From: Candidatus Alloenteromonas pullistercoris
GTDB lineage: Bacteria > Bacillota_I > Bacilli_A > RFN20 > CAG-826
Direction of reading: 5' to 3'
DNA: 64,000 bases
Assembly (NCBI GenBank): GCA_017694295.1
Contig: JADINA010000019.1
Location: forward strand, 62,001-126,000
The position numbers were made by a program, and so were the translations under genes. Under the pieces are notes generated by a model. It searched no databases and was not told the DNA's origin. It saw only the letters and a list, made by a program, of their open reading frames with translations. Shown here one piece after another: positions 1 to 8,577 of this stretch (position 1 is its first letter; the number at the start of each line of letters is the position of its first letter).

Positions 1-75
1 AATTACCGTTACTACGATATGGACGACACCATCCTCGCGGCCTTTGATTTAGCCTCCTCGCTTGGCCTTCTTTGA
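1..75 (+). CDS. C-terminal end of an unidentified protein (partial)
   Basis: Frame 1 is open from the window edge to a TGA at 73-75 and gives a 24-residue tail ending LASSLGLL. Too little is present to assign a function. It is called coding because its stop codon lies inside the 3' arm of a good terminator hairpin, the usual arrangement at a gene end here. Confidence 0.5.
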   Translation, partial: NYRYYDMDDTILAAFDLASSLGLL

Positions 76-85
76 GGAGGTTTTT
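53..85 (+). terminator. Rho-independent terminator overlapping a stop codon
   Basis: CCTCCTC (53-59) pairs with GAGGAGG (74-80) and is followed by TTTTT. It closes the partial gene at the left edge. Confidence 0.7.
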
Positions 86-117
86 CGCGCTTAGGCGGCA
101 ATAGCTGACGAAAGGGC

Positions 118-146
118 TTGCGCCATTCCCCAAATAGTCCTATATT
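118..146 (+). promoter_or_regulatory. Promoter of the initiator tRNA gene
   Basis: TTGCGC (118-123), a 17-base spacer and TATATT (141-146) lie just upstream of the tRNA. Predicted transcription start is near 153. Confidence 0.6.
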
Positions 147-173
147 ATGCGGGCCGAAACAATTCGGCCATCT

Positions 174-250
174 CGCGGGATAGAGCAGTCCGGTAGCTTG
201 CCAGGCCCATAACCTGGAGGTCGGTGGTTCAAATCCATCTCCCGCAACCA
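174..250 (+). tRNA. tRNA-fMet (initiator, anticodon CAT)
   Basis: A full cloverleaf with encoded CCA. The acceptor stem has an unpaired C1:A72, the hallmark of bacterial initiators, which keeps the tRNA away from EF-Tu and allows formylation. The anticodon loop is CCCATAA. The anticodon stem is CCAGG/CCTGG, so the usual run of three G:C pairs reads A:T, G:C, G:C here. It stands alone between its own promoter and terminator. Confidence 0.95.
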
Positions 251-259
251 AGATAATCC

Positions 260-285
260 GGCGCCTAGGAATAGGCGCCTTTTTT
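260..285 (+). terminator. Terminator of initiator tRNA gene
   Basis: GGCGCCTA / TAGGCGCC stem with a GGAA loop followed by six T residues, ten bases after the tRNA CCA end. Confidence 0.9.
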
Positions 286-377
286 GCATAAACCAAGCCA
301 CTGTCCGCCATTTATACCCTATGGTCTCACTTTCATATAAAACTTTGTTAATAACTATAAACAACCCTTTCCCCCGG

Positions 378-386
378 TGCTAAAAT
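378..386 (+). promoter_or_regulatory. Extended -10 promoter of feoAB
   Basis: TGCTAAAAT is an extended -10 (TGN plus TAAAAT) ending 15 bases before the feoA ATG. No good -35 is seen. The same TGCTANAAT form recurs before three other genes in the window. Confidence 0.55.
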
Positions 387-401
387 CGCCTCGGATCGAA
401 T

Positions 402-638
402 ATGAACGTCAGCGAGCTTAGGATCGGCGAGAAAAGGAAAATCGCCAAAGTCGGAGGGGTGGGGGTAGTCCGCCACCGCCTCTTGGAGATGGGCATCATC
501 CCCGGAACGCAGGTCTCGGTCACCAAGAAAGCCCCGCTAGGCGACCCCATCCAAATCCACATAAGGGGTTATGAGCTTAGCATCAGAAAAGAAGATGCCT
601 TATTGATTGAGCTATCCGAAGAGGAGGAGAAAAGATGA
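402..638 (+). CDS. feoA: Ferrous iron transport protein FeoA
   Basis: A 78-residue SH3-fold protein matching FeoA in length and sequence, with the typical core (HRLLEMGIIPGT, then GDPIQIHIRGYELSIRKEDA). FeoA is a small cytosolic partner of the FeoB transporter needed for ferrous iron uptake. Its stop overlaps the feoB start (ATGA), so the two are translationally coupled. The Shine-Dalgarno is weak and the predicted leader is only about nine bases. Ferrous uptake suits an anaerobe living where Fe(II) is soluble. Confidence 0.95.
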   Translation: MNVSELRIGEKRKIAKVGGVGVVRHRLLEMGIIPGTQVSVTKKAPLGDPIQIHIRGYELSIRKEDALLIELSEEEEKR

Positions 639-2797
639 GGGTCGCGCTTGTCGGCAACCAAAACTGCGGGAAGACGACCCTATTCAATTGCCTCACCGGC
701 TCCTCCCAGCGGGTTGGCAACTTCCCCGGGGTGACGGTGGATAGCAAAATCGGGACCATCAGGGGAGTGAAGGAGAAGATCGAGGTCGTCGACCTCCCCG
801 GCATCTATTCCCTTTCCCCATATTCGAACGAGGAGATCGTCACCCGCGATTTCATTTTGCATAACGACGTCGACCTCATTTTGAACATCATCGACGCGAC
901 CAACATCGAAAGGAACCTGTATTTGACGCTTCAGCTTATGGAGCTTGGCAAGCCGATGCTATTGGCCGTTAACATGATGGACGAGGTCAGGAAAGCCGGC
1001 AACTCCATCGACCAAAACAAACTCGAGGACGAGCTTGGCATTGAGCTTTGCTCCATCTCGGCCGCCAAAGGCGAGGGGATAGGGGAGCTTATCGAGCACA
1101 TAAAGAAGATCGGGACGTCTGGCGAATTGCCGAAAAAGCAGGACATTTGCCCAACCGATTCCCCGGTCCACCAGGCCATCCACGCGATGATGCACCTGCT
1201 TTCCGACCATTCCTCCCGTTATCATCTGCCGATCCGCTACTTGGCCTCCCGGATCGTCGAAGGCGACGCCTTGCTTGAGGATGAGGCACAGCTAAGCGAC
1301 AACGAGAAGGACATGGTGGGGCATATCGTCAAGGAGATGGAGAAGGATTGCGGGCTCGACCGCGAAGCGGCCGTCATCTCGATGCGCTACGAATACATCG
1401 ACAAGGTGTGCGCCGACTGCGTCAAGCGGGTTAGCGAGCTGACCGAAAGCCAAAGGAAATCGCAAGCCATCGACAAGGTCTTGACCAACAAATGGGCCGC
1501 CTTCCCGATATTCATCCTCATCATGGGGCTCGTCTTCTATTTGACATTCGGCCTTATCGGCAAGTATTTGAGCGACTGGCTCGACATGGGGATAACGGCC
1601 TTGGTCGAATTGACGGAGGGGGCCATGGAAAGCGCGGCGATAAACCCGGTCGTCGTCTCGCTTGTCTGCGACGGGGTGATGGGCGGCATCGGCTCCGTCC
1701 TTTCCTTCCTCCCGACCGTCGTCACCCTTTTCTTCTTCCTCTCACTTCTTGAGGATTCCGGCTATATGGCGCGGATCGCCTTCATCATGGATAAGCCGCT
1801 TCGCAAGCTTGGCTTATCGGGGAGGAGCTTCGTCCCGATGCTCATCGGCTTCGGCTGCTCGGTCCCGGCGGTTATGGCCAGCCGCACCTTGACTAGCGAC
1901 CGCGACAAGAAGCTAACCATTTTCCTAATCCCATTTATGTCCTGCTCGGCGAAGCTGCCGGTTTTCACGCTTCTTACCGCCGCCTTTTTCGGCGTCTATT
2001 CGCCTTTGGTCATGATCGGCCTTTACTTGCTTGGGATAGCGGTGGCGGTGCTTGCCTCGGCCGCCTCCAAAGCCCTCGTCAAGGGCAAGCCATCGCCTTT
2101 TATGATGGAGCTGCCGACTTATCGTCTGCCGGGAGTGAAAACGACTTTGCGCCTAATGTGGGATAAGGCCGTCGACTTCATCAAGAAGGCCTTCACCGTC
2201 ATCTTCGTGGCGACCGTCATCGTCTGGTTCCTCCAGTCCTTCGATTATCGCCTTAACTTCGTGACCGACAACGAGCAAAGCCTGCTTTCCTACATCGGCC
2301 GCTTCCTCACCCCGGTTTTCTACCCCTTTGGGGTCACCGATTGGCGGGTAAGCAGCGCCATCCTCACCGGGCTTACGGCCAAGGAGTCGATCGTCTCGAC
2401 CCTCGATTTGCTTTTATCCGGAGAAAGCATCCAATCGGTCATGAACGGGCTGCAGGCGTTTGCCGTCTTGGTCTTCGTCTTGCTCTACATGCCCTGCGTC
2501 GCCACCTTCGCCGCGATGCGCAAAGAATTGGGGAAGACTTGGATGGCCGTGCTTTATATGTTCTTGCAAACCCTCATCGCCTATCTTCTCGCGACCCTCA
2601 TCTATCAGCTTGGCAACCTCTTCCTTTCTCCCTCTTGGCTTGATTACCTAATCCTTAGCATCGTGCTTGTCCTCTTCGCCTGCGCCGCCATTTATTTGCT
2701 TTTGCGCGGCGGCTGCCGGAACAAGGAATGCGAAGGCTGCGCCCTCGCCTCTTCCTGCCATAAGGCCAAGAAAGGGACGGGGCGAAAGAAGAAATAG
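635..2797 (+). CDS. feoB: Ferrous iron transporter FeoB
   Basis: A 720-residue polytopic protein with an N-terminal G domain: G1 GNQNCGKT near residues 7-14, G3 DLPG near 53, G4 NMMD near 113 and G5 SAAKG near 142. A FeoB-type transmembrane core follows, including the GCSVPAV gate segment. GTP hydrolysis is linked to Fe2+ import across the cytoplasmic membrane. The C-terminus is a short cytosolic Cys-rich tail (CRNKECEGC then SSC) with a basic end; similar tails are often separate FeoC-like peptides and could bind iron or a cluster. No separate feoC follows. Confidence 0.95.
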   Translation: MRVALVGNQNCGKTTLFNCLTGSSQRVGNFPGVTVDSKIGTIRGVKEKIEVVDLPGIYSLSPYSNEEIVTRDFILHNDVDLILNIIDATNIERNLYLTLQLMELGKPMLLAVNMMDEVRKAGNSIDQNKLEDELGIELCSISAAKGEGIGELIEHIKKIGTSGELPKKQDICPTDSPVHQAIHAMMHLLSDHSSRYHLPIRYLASRIVEGDALLEDEAQLSDNEKDMVGHIVKEMEKDCGLDREAAVISMRYEYIDKVCADCVKRVSELTESQRKSQAIDKVLTNKWAAFPIFILIMGLVFYLTFGLIGKYLSDWLDMGITALVELTEGAMESAAINPVVVSLVCDGVMGGIGSVLSFLPTVVTLFFFLSLLEDSGYMARIAFIMDKPLRKLGLSGRSFVPMLIGFGCSVPAVMASRTLTSDRDKKLTIFLIPFMSCSAKLPVFTLLTAAFFGVYSPLVMIGLYLLGIAVAVLASAASKALVKGKPSPFMMELPTYRLPGVKTTLRLMWDKAVDFIKKAFTVIFVATVIVWFLQSFDYRLNFVTDNEQSLLSYIGRFLTPVFYPFGVTDWRVSSAILTGLTAKESIVSTLDLLLSGESIQSVMNGLQAFAVLVFVLLYMPCVATFAAMRKELGKTWMAVLYMFLQTLIAYLLATLIYQLGNLFLSPSWLDYLILSIVLVLFACAAIYLLLRGGCRNKECEGCALASSCHKAKKGTGRKKK

Positions 2798-3019
2798 AGT
2801 TTTCGCCTTCTCAAAGAGCGATTCTCTTTTTTGGAGAAATGGGGAATTTTTGGGTTTTGCCAAGTTTGGCTTTTGGGCTGATAAACCCGCAAAAAGGCTC
2901 TTTTCCATGTCGGAGACCAATTCGCCTACATACGCAAAAGGAGCGAGAATCGGCTGATTTTGCTTAGATTTTGCACTCATTTGCCATTCACCTAAAACCT
3001 TTAACTAGGTGATTTGGTT

Positions 3020-3028
3020 TGCTACAAT
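3020..3028 (+). promoter_or_regulatory. Extended -10 promoter of the GT4 gene
   Basis: TGCTACAAT gives a predicted start near 3035. It covers the TTG codon that begins the ORF-track entry at 3019, so that start is unlikely. The rest of 2798-3019 shows no gene. Confidence 0.6.
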
Positions 3029-3048
3029 GCGACCCGGAGAAAATGAGT

Positions 3049-4233
3049 ATGGTAATCACCTTCGTCTGCGACGTCCTGGGAAAAGAGAACAACGGGACGA
3101 CAATCGCGACCATGAACGTCATCAGGTCGCTAAGGAAGAAAGGACACGAGGTCCGGATCGTCTGCCCCGACAAGGATAAGGAAGGCGAGCCCGGCTACTA
3201 CATCGTCCCTTCCATGCGCTTTGGGCCCTTCAACGGGTATGTTAGGAAAAACGGCGTCAACCCGGCCTCGGGGCGCGATCTAAGCAAGGTAAGAGAGGCC
3301 TTAACCGGGGCCGACCTCGTCCATTTCAACTTCTGCGGCATGCTTTCTCCCAAGGTCGTCGACCTCGCCCGCGAGATGGGCATCCCCTGCACGGCGAGCC
3401 TCCATACCCAAGCCGAGAACTTTACCAACCATTTCGGGCTTGAGAACAGCCCCGTTGCCAATAAGGCGGTGTACACCTGGCTTTACCGTTCCCTTTTCAG
3501 CAAAGTCGACGCCATCCATTACCCTTCGCAGTTCATCCACGACCTTTTTGAAAGGACCAACCATTTCCATTCGACCTCATATGTCATCTCCAACGGGATC
3601 CAAAAGAAGTTCCGCCGGCTCCGGGTCAACCGGCCCGAAAGCCTTAAGGGCAAGTTCGTCATCGTCTACACGGCCCGTTACTCGACCGAGAAGGACCATA
3701 AGGTTTTGCTTAAGGCCATGAAGTATTCCCGCCACCGCGACGACATCGTCCTCATCCTCCCCGGGGCGGGGCCGCTTGAGAGGAAACTGCGCCGCGAGGC
3801 GAGGAAGTGGTGCGCCAATGAGCCGATATTCGGCTTCCACCCCCACGAGGAGATGGTCAAGATCCTCAACATCGCCGACCTTTATTGCCACGTTGGGACG
3901 GTCGACATCGAGCCCGTTTCCTGCCTTGAGGCGATTTCCGTCGGCATCTGCCCGGTGCTCACCGATTCCCCGCGCAGCGCCGTCGGGGGATTTGCGACCG
4001 GGAAGATGAACCTCTATAACCACCGCTCGGCCAAAGACCTCGCCGACAAGATCGACTATTGGTTCGAGCATCCAATGGAAAGGGAGGAATGCGCCAAAAC
4101 CTATTCGGGCTTGGCCAGCCACTTCGATTTCCAAACCTCGATGGACAAGATGGAGCGGATGTTCGCCCAAACCATCAAGGACTACCGGGTCAAGCAAGCC
4201 GAGAGCCTGCCCCTATTAGAGAAGAAAGCCTAA
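3049..4233 (+). CDS. GT4 family glycosyltransferase, probable glycolipid synthase
   Basis: About 394 residues with the two-Rossmann GT-B fold of family 4: N-terminal acceptor half with KENNGTT near the start, the linker NGIQKKF, and a C-terminal donor half with the retaining-enzyme region DIEPVSCLEAISVG that binds the sugar nucleotide. The family includes diacylglycerol glucosyltransferases, and the immediately following acyltransferase suggests a membrane glycolipid product. ATG 3049 is chosen because GGAG at 3036-3039 sits nine bases away; ATG 3043 is possible. The TTG at 3019 lies in the promoter. Exact sugar and acceptor are not readable from sequence. Confidence 0.8.
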   Translation: MVITFVCDVLGKENNGTTIATMNVIRSLRKKGHEVRIVCPDKDKEGEPGYYIVPSMRFGPFNGYVRKNGVNPASGRDLSKVREALTGADLVHFNFCGMLSPKVVDLAREMGIPCTASLHTQAENFTNHFGLENSPVANKAVYTWLYRSLFSKVDAIHYPSQFIHDLFERTNHFHSTSYVISNGIQKKFRRLRVNRPESLKGKFVIVYTARYSTEKDHKVLLKAMKYSRHRDDIVLILPGAGPLERKLRREARKWCANEPIFGFHPHEEMVKILNIADLYCHVGTVDIEPVSCLEAISVGICPVLTDSPRSAVGGFATGKMNLYNHRSAKDLADKIDYWFEHPMEREECAKTYSGLASHFDFQTSMDKMERMFAQTIKDYRVKQAESLPLLEKKA

Positions 4234-5034
4234 ATGAAGCCGATTAAGACGGTTTACTACACCGATCCGCTTAACGACGAGTTCTCCGGCAACAAGATCG
4301 AGCGTCGGCCTTTGCCGAAAAACTACAAATACGTCCACCGCAACATCTTCTACCGGGCGGCGGCCTGGTTTGTCTATTACCTGATCCTCTATCCGATTGC
4401 CGTCATCATCTACCGGCTTTTCCTCCATTACAAAGTCGTCGGCAACAAGCGGATAAAGGGGATAATGAACAAGCCCGTTTTCTTCTATGGCAACCACACG
4501 ACCATGTGGGATGCCGGCATCGCCCAGTTTTTGGCCTCAAGGGGCAAAAGGACCTACATCATCACCAACCAGGACACGACCTCGATAAAGGGCATCCGCT
4601 GGCTCGTTTCCATGCTTGGGGCCATCCCCATCCCGGAAAACGCCGAGCAGCGGGCCAAGTTCGTCGATTGCTTGAAATACCGCGTTAAGCAAAAATGCGG
4701 CATCTCCATCTTCCCCGAGGCCCATATTTGGCCCTATTCGACCCATATCCGGCCCTTCAAGGACGATTCCTTCGTCTATCCCGCCGAATGCGGGGCCCCG
4801 GTCGTGGCCATGTGCACGACGTATCGGGAAAGGCGGTTTAGGAAGAATAAGCCCCCCTTGCCGGTCGTCCACATCTCCAAGCCCTTTTTCCCCGACATGA
4901 GCAAATCGCTCACCCAAAGGAAGCAGGAACTGCGGGCCCAGGTATACGATTATCTGGTTGACGTCGCCGGAAGCGCGGAAAACGTCGAATACATCTCCTA
5001 CGTCAGGAAGAAGGAAGAGGGGGGCGGGCAATAA
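4234..5034 (+). CDS. PlsC-like 1-acylglycerol-3-phosphate acyltransferase
   Basis: 266 residues, starting directly after the stop of the glycosyltransferase and surely co-translated. One membrane segment spans about residues 42-62. The acyltransferase HX4D motif is HTTMWD at residues 88-93, and the FPEG-type substrate motif appears as FPEA at 160-163. PlsC proteins move an acyl chain onto lysophosphatidate at the inner membrane face. Pairing with a GT4 enzyme suggests joint work on phospholipid/glycolipid synthesis. The acceptor could be another lyso-lipid, since these enzymes vary. Confidence 0.85.
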   Translation: MKPIKTVYYTDPLNDEFSGNKIERRPLPKNYKYVHRNIFYRAAAWFVYYLILYPIAVIIYRLFLHYKVVGNKRIKGIMNKPVFFYGNHTTMWDAGIAQFLASRGKRTYIITNQDTTSIKGIRWLVSMLGAIPIPENAEQRAKFVDCLKYRVKQKCGISIFPEAHIWPYSTHIRPFKDDSFVYPAECGAPVVAMCTTYRERRFRKNKPPLPVVHISKPFFPDMSKSLTQRKQELRAQVYDYLVDVAGSAENVEYISYVRKKEEGGGQ

Positions 5035-5047
5035 CCCCCTCTTTTTT
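5017..5047 (+). terminator. Terminator overlapping the plsC-like stop codon
   Basis: GAGGGGG (5017-5023) pairs with CCCCCTC (5035-5041), followed by six T residues; the TAA stop lies in the loop. Confidence 0.85.
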
Positions 5048-5095
5048 ACTTTTTTCTTCTCGGGCATCCGCCTTCCTTAATTGCTCCCAAAAGGC

Positions 5096-5101
5096 TATAA
5101 T
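5096..5101 (+). promoter_or_regulatory. -10 box of rubrerythrin
   Basis: Consensus TATAAT 33 bases before the rubrerythrin ATG, preceded by a poor TTCCTT at -35 distance. A GAAAGGAAAAAG Shine-Dalgarno region follows. Confidence 0.6.
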
Positions 5102-5134
5102 GGCTTCGTTGCCTAAATAGAAAGGAAAAAGACA

Positions 5135-5674
5135 ATGGAACTAAAAGGATCAAAAACCGAGAAGTGCCTCCAAGAGGCCTTCGCCGGGGAATCGCAGGCC
5201 CGGAACAAGTACACCTACTTCGCCTCGAAAGCCAAGAAGGATGGCTATGAGCAAATAGCCGCCATCTTCCAGGAAACCGCCGACAACGAAAAGGAACACG
5301 CCAAGCTTTGGTTCAAATACCTCGAGGGTGGCGAGATCAAATCGACCGTCGAAAACCTCGAAGCCGCCGCCGGTGGCGAGAATTACGAATGGACCGAGAT
5401 GTATCCCTCCTTCGCCAAAATCGCCGAGGAGGAGGGGTTCCTCGAAATCGCCGCCAAGTTCCGCATGGTCGCCGAGATCGAGAAGCACCATGAGGAGCGT
5501 TACAAGAAGCTGCTTAATAACGTCAAGGAAGGCGTCGTCTTCGTCGGCACCGACCTCGCCGTCTGGAAATGCCGCAACTGCGGGCACATCGTCGTCGGGA
5601 AATACGCCCCCGAGGTTTGCCCGGTGTGCAAGCACCCGAAGGCCTATTTCGAGCTCTCCGTCGTCAATTATTGA
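5135..5674 (+). CDS. Rubrerythrin
   Basis: 179 residues in the classical order: a ferritin-like four-helix diiron domain (iron ligands expected in E-SQARNKY near 19, EKEH near 52-55 and EIEKHH near 114-119) and a C-terminal rubredoxin domain with CRNC (146-149) and CPVC (162-165). Rubrerythrins are cytosolic peroxidases that detoxify hydrogen peroxide in anaerobes with electrons passed through the rubredoxin iron. It is monocistronic with its own promoter and terminator. Nearness to feoAB fits iron and oxidative-stress handling, but no shared regulator site was seen. Confidence 0.95.
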   Translation: MELKGSKTEKCLQEAFAGESQARNKYTYFASKAKKDGYEQIAAIFQETADNEKEHAKLWFKYLEGGEIKSTVENLEAAAGGENYEWTEMYPSFAKIAEEEGFLEIAAKFRMVAEIEKHHEERYKKLLNNVKEGVVFVGTDLAVWKCRNCGHIVVGKYAPEVCPVCKHPKAYFELSVVNY

Positions 5675-5688
5675 TCGGCTTGACCATT

Positions 5689-5713
5689 GAGGCCCCCTTG
5701 TGGGGCCTCTTTT
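5689..5713 (+). terminator. Terminator of rubrerythrin
   Basis: GAGGCCCC / GGGGCCTC stem with a short loop and TTTT tail, 15 bases after the stop. Confidence 0.9.
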
Positions 5714-5715
5714 GT

Positions 5716-5744
5716 TTGCCTTATGCCTCGGGCTAACTTAAACT
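5716..5744 (+). promoter_or_regulatory. Promoter of the GT2 gene, likely leaderless
   Basis: TTGCCT (5716-5721), a 17-base spacer and TAAACT (5739-5744). The predicted start falls about three bases before the ATG at 5754, leaving no room for a Shine-Dalgarno. Confidence 0.6.
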
Positions 5745-5753
5745 AATGGGGCT

Positions 5754-7049
5754 ATGGATATCCTGTTTTACGTGCTTTCCGCCCTTATGGGCCTCATCCT
5801 CCTTTTCCTTTTGTTCCTATTGCTTTTCCAGTTCCTTTTCATCGCCTTCGCCCCTTTGAAGCCAAGGAAGTTCAAACCCGACCCCAATCTAAGGAAATTC
5901 GCCATCATCATCCCCGCCCACAACGAGTCCTCGGTCATTAAGGGGACGGTTGAGCATCTGCTAAGCAAGCTCGATTACCCAAGGGAGCTTTACGACGTCT
6001 TCGTCTGCGCCGACAACTGCACCGACGATACCTTCGACCTCGCCAAGCAAGCCGGGGCCATCTGCTATAAGCGCTTCGAGGAGGATCCAAGCAAACGGAA
6101 GGCCTCCTACCCGATAAAGCTATTAATCGACGAGGTCTTGAAATCGGATAAGGGGTATGACGCCGTCATCAAGTTCGACGCCGACAACATCCCCTGCGCC
6201 TCCTATCTGCGCGTTATGAACGACGCCCTGGGGGAGGGAGTGGAGATCGCCAGGGCCCACGAGGCCCCATCCAACATGGGGCAAAACGTTTGGACCTCGG
6301 TGTCTTCCTGCTATTACGCCCGCGATTCGCGCCTAGCCTGCAATTTCCGCGAAAGGGTCGGCTGGAACTCGATGCTTTCCGGCGCCGGGATGATGGTCTC
6401 GACCAAGGTGCTAAGGGAAACCGGCGGTTGGGACGCGATGGGCGGAATCGACGATAGCGAGTTCACCATCCGCCGCCTCAAGGAACGCCGCCACATCAAT
6501 TACGTCGCCGACGCCATCGTCTACGAAGACCAACCTTCAAGCCACGCCGATTCCAGCGCCCGCAACGCCAGGATGGCCAACGCCTTGGCTAAACTATATC
6601 GAGAGGATGCCTTCAACCTCCTTGGGCTGTTTTTCAAAACCGGGAAGCTCACCTACCTCGACATGTTCGCCCAGCTTAGCTTCGTCCCTTTGCCGTTGTT
6701 GCTTGGCATCTCGATTCCCCTCTATCTTGTTTTCTTCTTCGTTACCTTTGGATTAGAGGCCGGCGGCATCGACGTCTATTCCTTCCTTTCGCAATCTATG
6801 GCCATCAATTCGATGATCGGGGTTGCCACCACGGCGGCCGCCTTCTTGCTTTTCTATTATTGCGTCTGGACCTATCAAAGCTGGATTGGGGTTTACCTGG
6901 ATCGCGAATACCTGGGCAAGGATTGGTATAAGCAAGCGAAAAAGGGGATTTGGCTTGGGGCGTTTGTCATGCTTAGCTACGGGGCTTCCGTCTCCGAGGG
7001 GACGAGGAAAAGGAAAGTCGCCTGGAAGCAGATAAAGCGCAACCGCTGA
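5754..7049 (+). CDS. Membrane-bound GT2 family glycosyltransferase
   Basis: 431 residues. An N-terminal membrane segment (about 5-32) precedes a GT-A catalytic domain with the nucleotide-sugar motif IIPAHNES near 56, a DxD-type metal site in KFDADN near 140, and later the acceptor/catalytic-base region GGIDDSEFTIRRL. Two or three C-terminal membrane helices follow (about 300-410). Such enzymes polymerise or transfer sugars at the inner membrane face. It has no Shine-Dalgarno. The stop is four bases from that of the opposing flippase-like gene, so the two are convergent and may share a glycoconjugate pathway, though this is inference. Confidence 0.85.
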   Translation: MDILFYVLSALMGLILLFLLFLLLFQFLFIAFAPLKPRKFKPDPNLRKFAIIIPAHNESSVIKGTVEHLLSKLDYPRELYDVFVCADNCTDDTFDLAKQAGAICYKRFEEDPSKRKASYPIKLLIDEVLKSDKGYDAVIKFDADNIPCASYLRVMNDALGEGVEIARAHEAPSNMGQNVWTSVSSCYYARDSRLACNFRERVGWNSMLSGAGMMVSTKVLRETGGWDAMGGIDDSEFTIRRLKERRHINYVADAIVYEDQPSSHADSSARNARMANALAKLYREDAFNLLGLFFKTGKLTYLDMFAQLSFVPLPLLLGISIPLYLVFFFVTFGLEAGGIDVYSFLSQSMAINSMIGVATTAAAFLLFYYCVWTYQSWIGVYLDREYLGKDWYKQAKKGIWLGAFVMLSYGASVSEGTRKRKVAWKQIKRNR

Positions 7050-7053
7050 CCAT

Positions 7054-8346
7054 TTATCGCGGCAAATCCTGGTTATCTTTTCCGCTTTGTGCTTCTATAG
7101 ACGATTCATTTGGCGAGTCGATGCTTTCGATTTGCCGCATTTCCTCAAGCAGCTCGGCCTTCCTGGCCTCGGCGGTTTTCTTGTCTTTCCTAAGCTTTAT
7201 CTGGAACCCCGATTCGAAGACGACGACCGAGGCGAAGGAAAGGATTACGACGAAATAGAAAGTGAGCATCCGCCAAAGCAAGGCGACGACGTTGGCTTGC
7301 GCATAAGGCACCCCGATGGCCCCGATGGCGATGGCAAATGCGAATTCGATGCCCCCCGTCCCACCCGGGGTCGGGACCCAGCAGACCGATCCGGAGGCGA
7401 AAGCCGCGATGAGCCCGACCTCGGCGAACTTCGACCAGCTCACATCCTCCCCGACGGCCCGTAGGATGAAGTAGGGCAAAGAGAAATAAAGGGCATAGAC
7501 GAGTATCTTCACCAAGAAGGCCCCGGCCACCGCCTTTTTGTGGGCGAACAAGGCCTTGGTCGTGGCTTGGACGTTATGGCAATAGCTCTCGAAGCGGGGG
7601 ATCTTGGGCCCGAGGAATTTGTTTATCCATTTGGCCTTGCAAAGCCATTTGGCGACCCGGATGAGCCAATCCGCCATCCTTTTCGATACCCCAAGGCAGA
7701 CGACGGCCGCCAAAAAGCCCAGGTTGAAGACATAGCCCAAAACGGCCAAGCACCAGATGAGGACGTAGTTGGTGTAGTTGCCCCCGGCGAAGTTGTAGAT
7801 GGCCGCGTCGATGTCCTTTACGAAGATGAAGGCCAAAACCTCAAAGGCGTTCAAGACGATGAGGTAGATCATGAAGTTGCTTAGCACGAGGCCCGTCGCC
7901 AAGCTCGAATCCATCCCCTTTTTGGAGAATTCGTATATCTGGACCGGCTGCCCCCCGGCGGCGAATGGGGTGACTCCATTATAGAAATGCTCGCTCGCGC
8001 CTATGAAATACCCATCGGCCGCCGAGGCTTTTTTGTCGTATGACCTCGAGAGGATGACAAGGGGTATCGGGTAGATGAGGAAGAAGAGGATGGTGAGGGC
8101 GATGGCCAAAATGAGCCAAAGGTAGTTTTTCCCATGCGATATCTCAATGAAGGTCGAGGAGATGTCGCCGATCTCGTTGGTGTTGAGGATGACGGTGATG
8201 ACGACGGCCGCCATCGCGATAAGCAAAACGACGCCGGATATGATGTTCCTTTTGCTGGCTTTGCTTTTCGGGTCGCCGAGTTTGGCGAGTTCCTGGCTTA
8301 TTTGCTTCTTGCGTTGCTCGGTTGTCTTCTTGTCGTCTTCTTCCAT
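7054..8346 (-). CDS. Flippase-like integral membrane protein (LPG synthase TM / UPF0104 family)
   Basis: 430 residues with about eight hydrophobic segments and the family signatures GVTPFAAGGQPVQIYEFSKKG and PTPGGTGGIEFAFA. It belongs to the group containing the membrane half of MprF, YbhN and AglD, which move or modify lipid-linked molecules. No lysyltransferase domain is attached, so lysyl-phosphatidylglycerol synthesis is unlikely. Both termini are charged and cytosolic, the C-terminus rich in Lys/Glu. It faces the GT2 gene tail to tail. Its start lacks a Shine-Dalgarno and lies ten bases from a TAGAAT box. Confidence 0.85.
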   Translation of the reverse strand: MEEDDKKTTEQRKKQISQELAKLGDPKSKASKRNIISGVVLLIAMAAVVITVILNTNEIGDISSTFIEISHGKNYLWLILAIALTILFFLIYPIPLVILSRSYDKKASAADGYFIGASEHFYNGVTPFAAGGQPVQIYEFSKKGMDSSLATGLVLSNFMIYLIVLNAFEVLAFIFVKDIDAAIYNFAGGNYTNYVLIWCLAVLGYVFNLGFLAAVVCLGVSKRMADWLIRVAKWLCKAKWINKFLGPKIPRFESYCHNVQATTKALFAHKKAVAGAFLVKILVYALYFSLPYFILRAVGEDVSWSKFAEVGLIAAFASGSVCWVPTPGGTGGIEFAFAIAIGAIGVPYAQANVVALLWRMLTFYFVVILSFASVVVFESGFQIKLRKDKKTAEARKAELLEEMRQIESIDSPNESSIEAQSGKDNQDLPR

Positions 8347-8356
8347 GGCTAGGGCA

Positions 8357-8362
8357 ATTCTA
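8357..8362 (-). promoter_or_regulatory. -10 box of the flippase-like gene
   Basis: TAGAAT on the minus strand, ten bases before the ATG at 8346; predicted leader of three or four bases. Confidence 0.45.
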
Positions 8363-8443
8363 ACCTTTTAATGGACATTTGCTAAGTCCGACCCTCTTTT
8401 TTTGCGTCAACTGTTTTGCCTTTTAGGCCCGAATCGTCCCAGG

Positions 8444-8480
8444 TTTAACGTCATTTTACCTACCTTTTACATTGTTTTAC
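8444..8480 (+). promoter_or_regulatory. Pho-box-like direct repeat array before pstS
   Basis: Four hexamers, TTTAAC (8444) and TTTTAC (8454, 8465, 8475), start 10, 11 and 10 bases apart, so they lie on one face of the helix. PhoP/PhoB regulators of the OmpR class bind direct TTnACA-like repeats with an 11 bp period, and the operon below encodes such a regulator. Phosphate-starvation control is inferred. The site is about 100 bases from the pstS start. Confidence 0.7.
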
Positions 8481-8577
8481 CCTCCCTTAGTTGAACTTAA
8501 CCCCCTTTTGCAAGAAAGTTTTGTTGCCTAAAGAGCTCAAGGCAAGAAAACGACCCGGATATGGCCGGGGATAGCAA

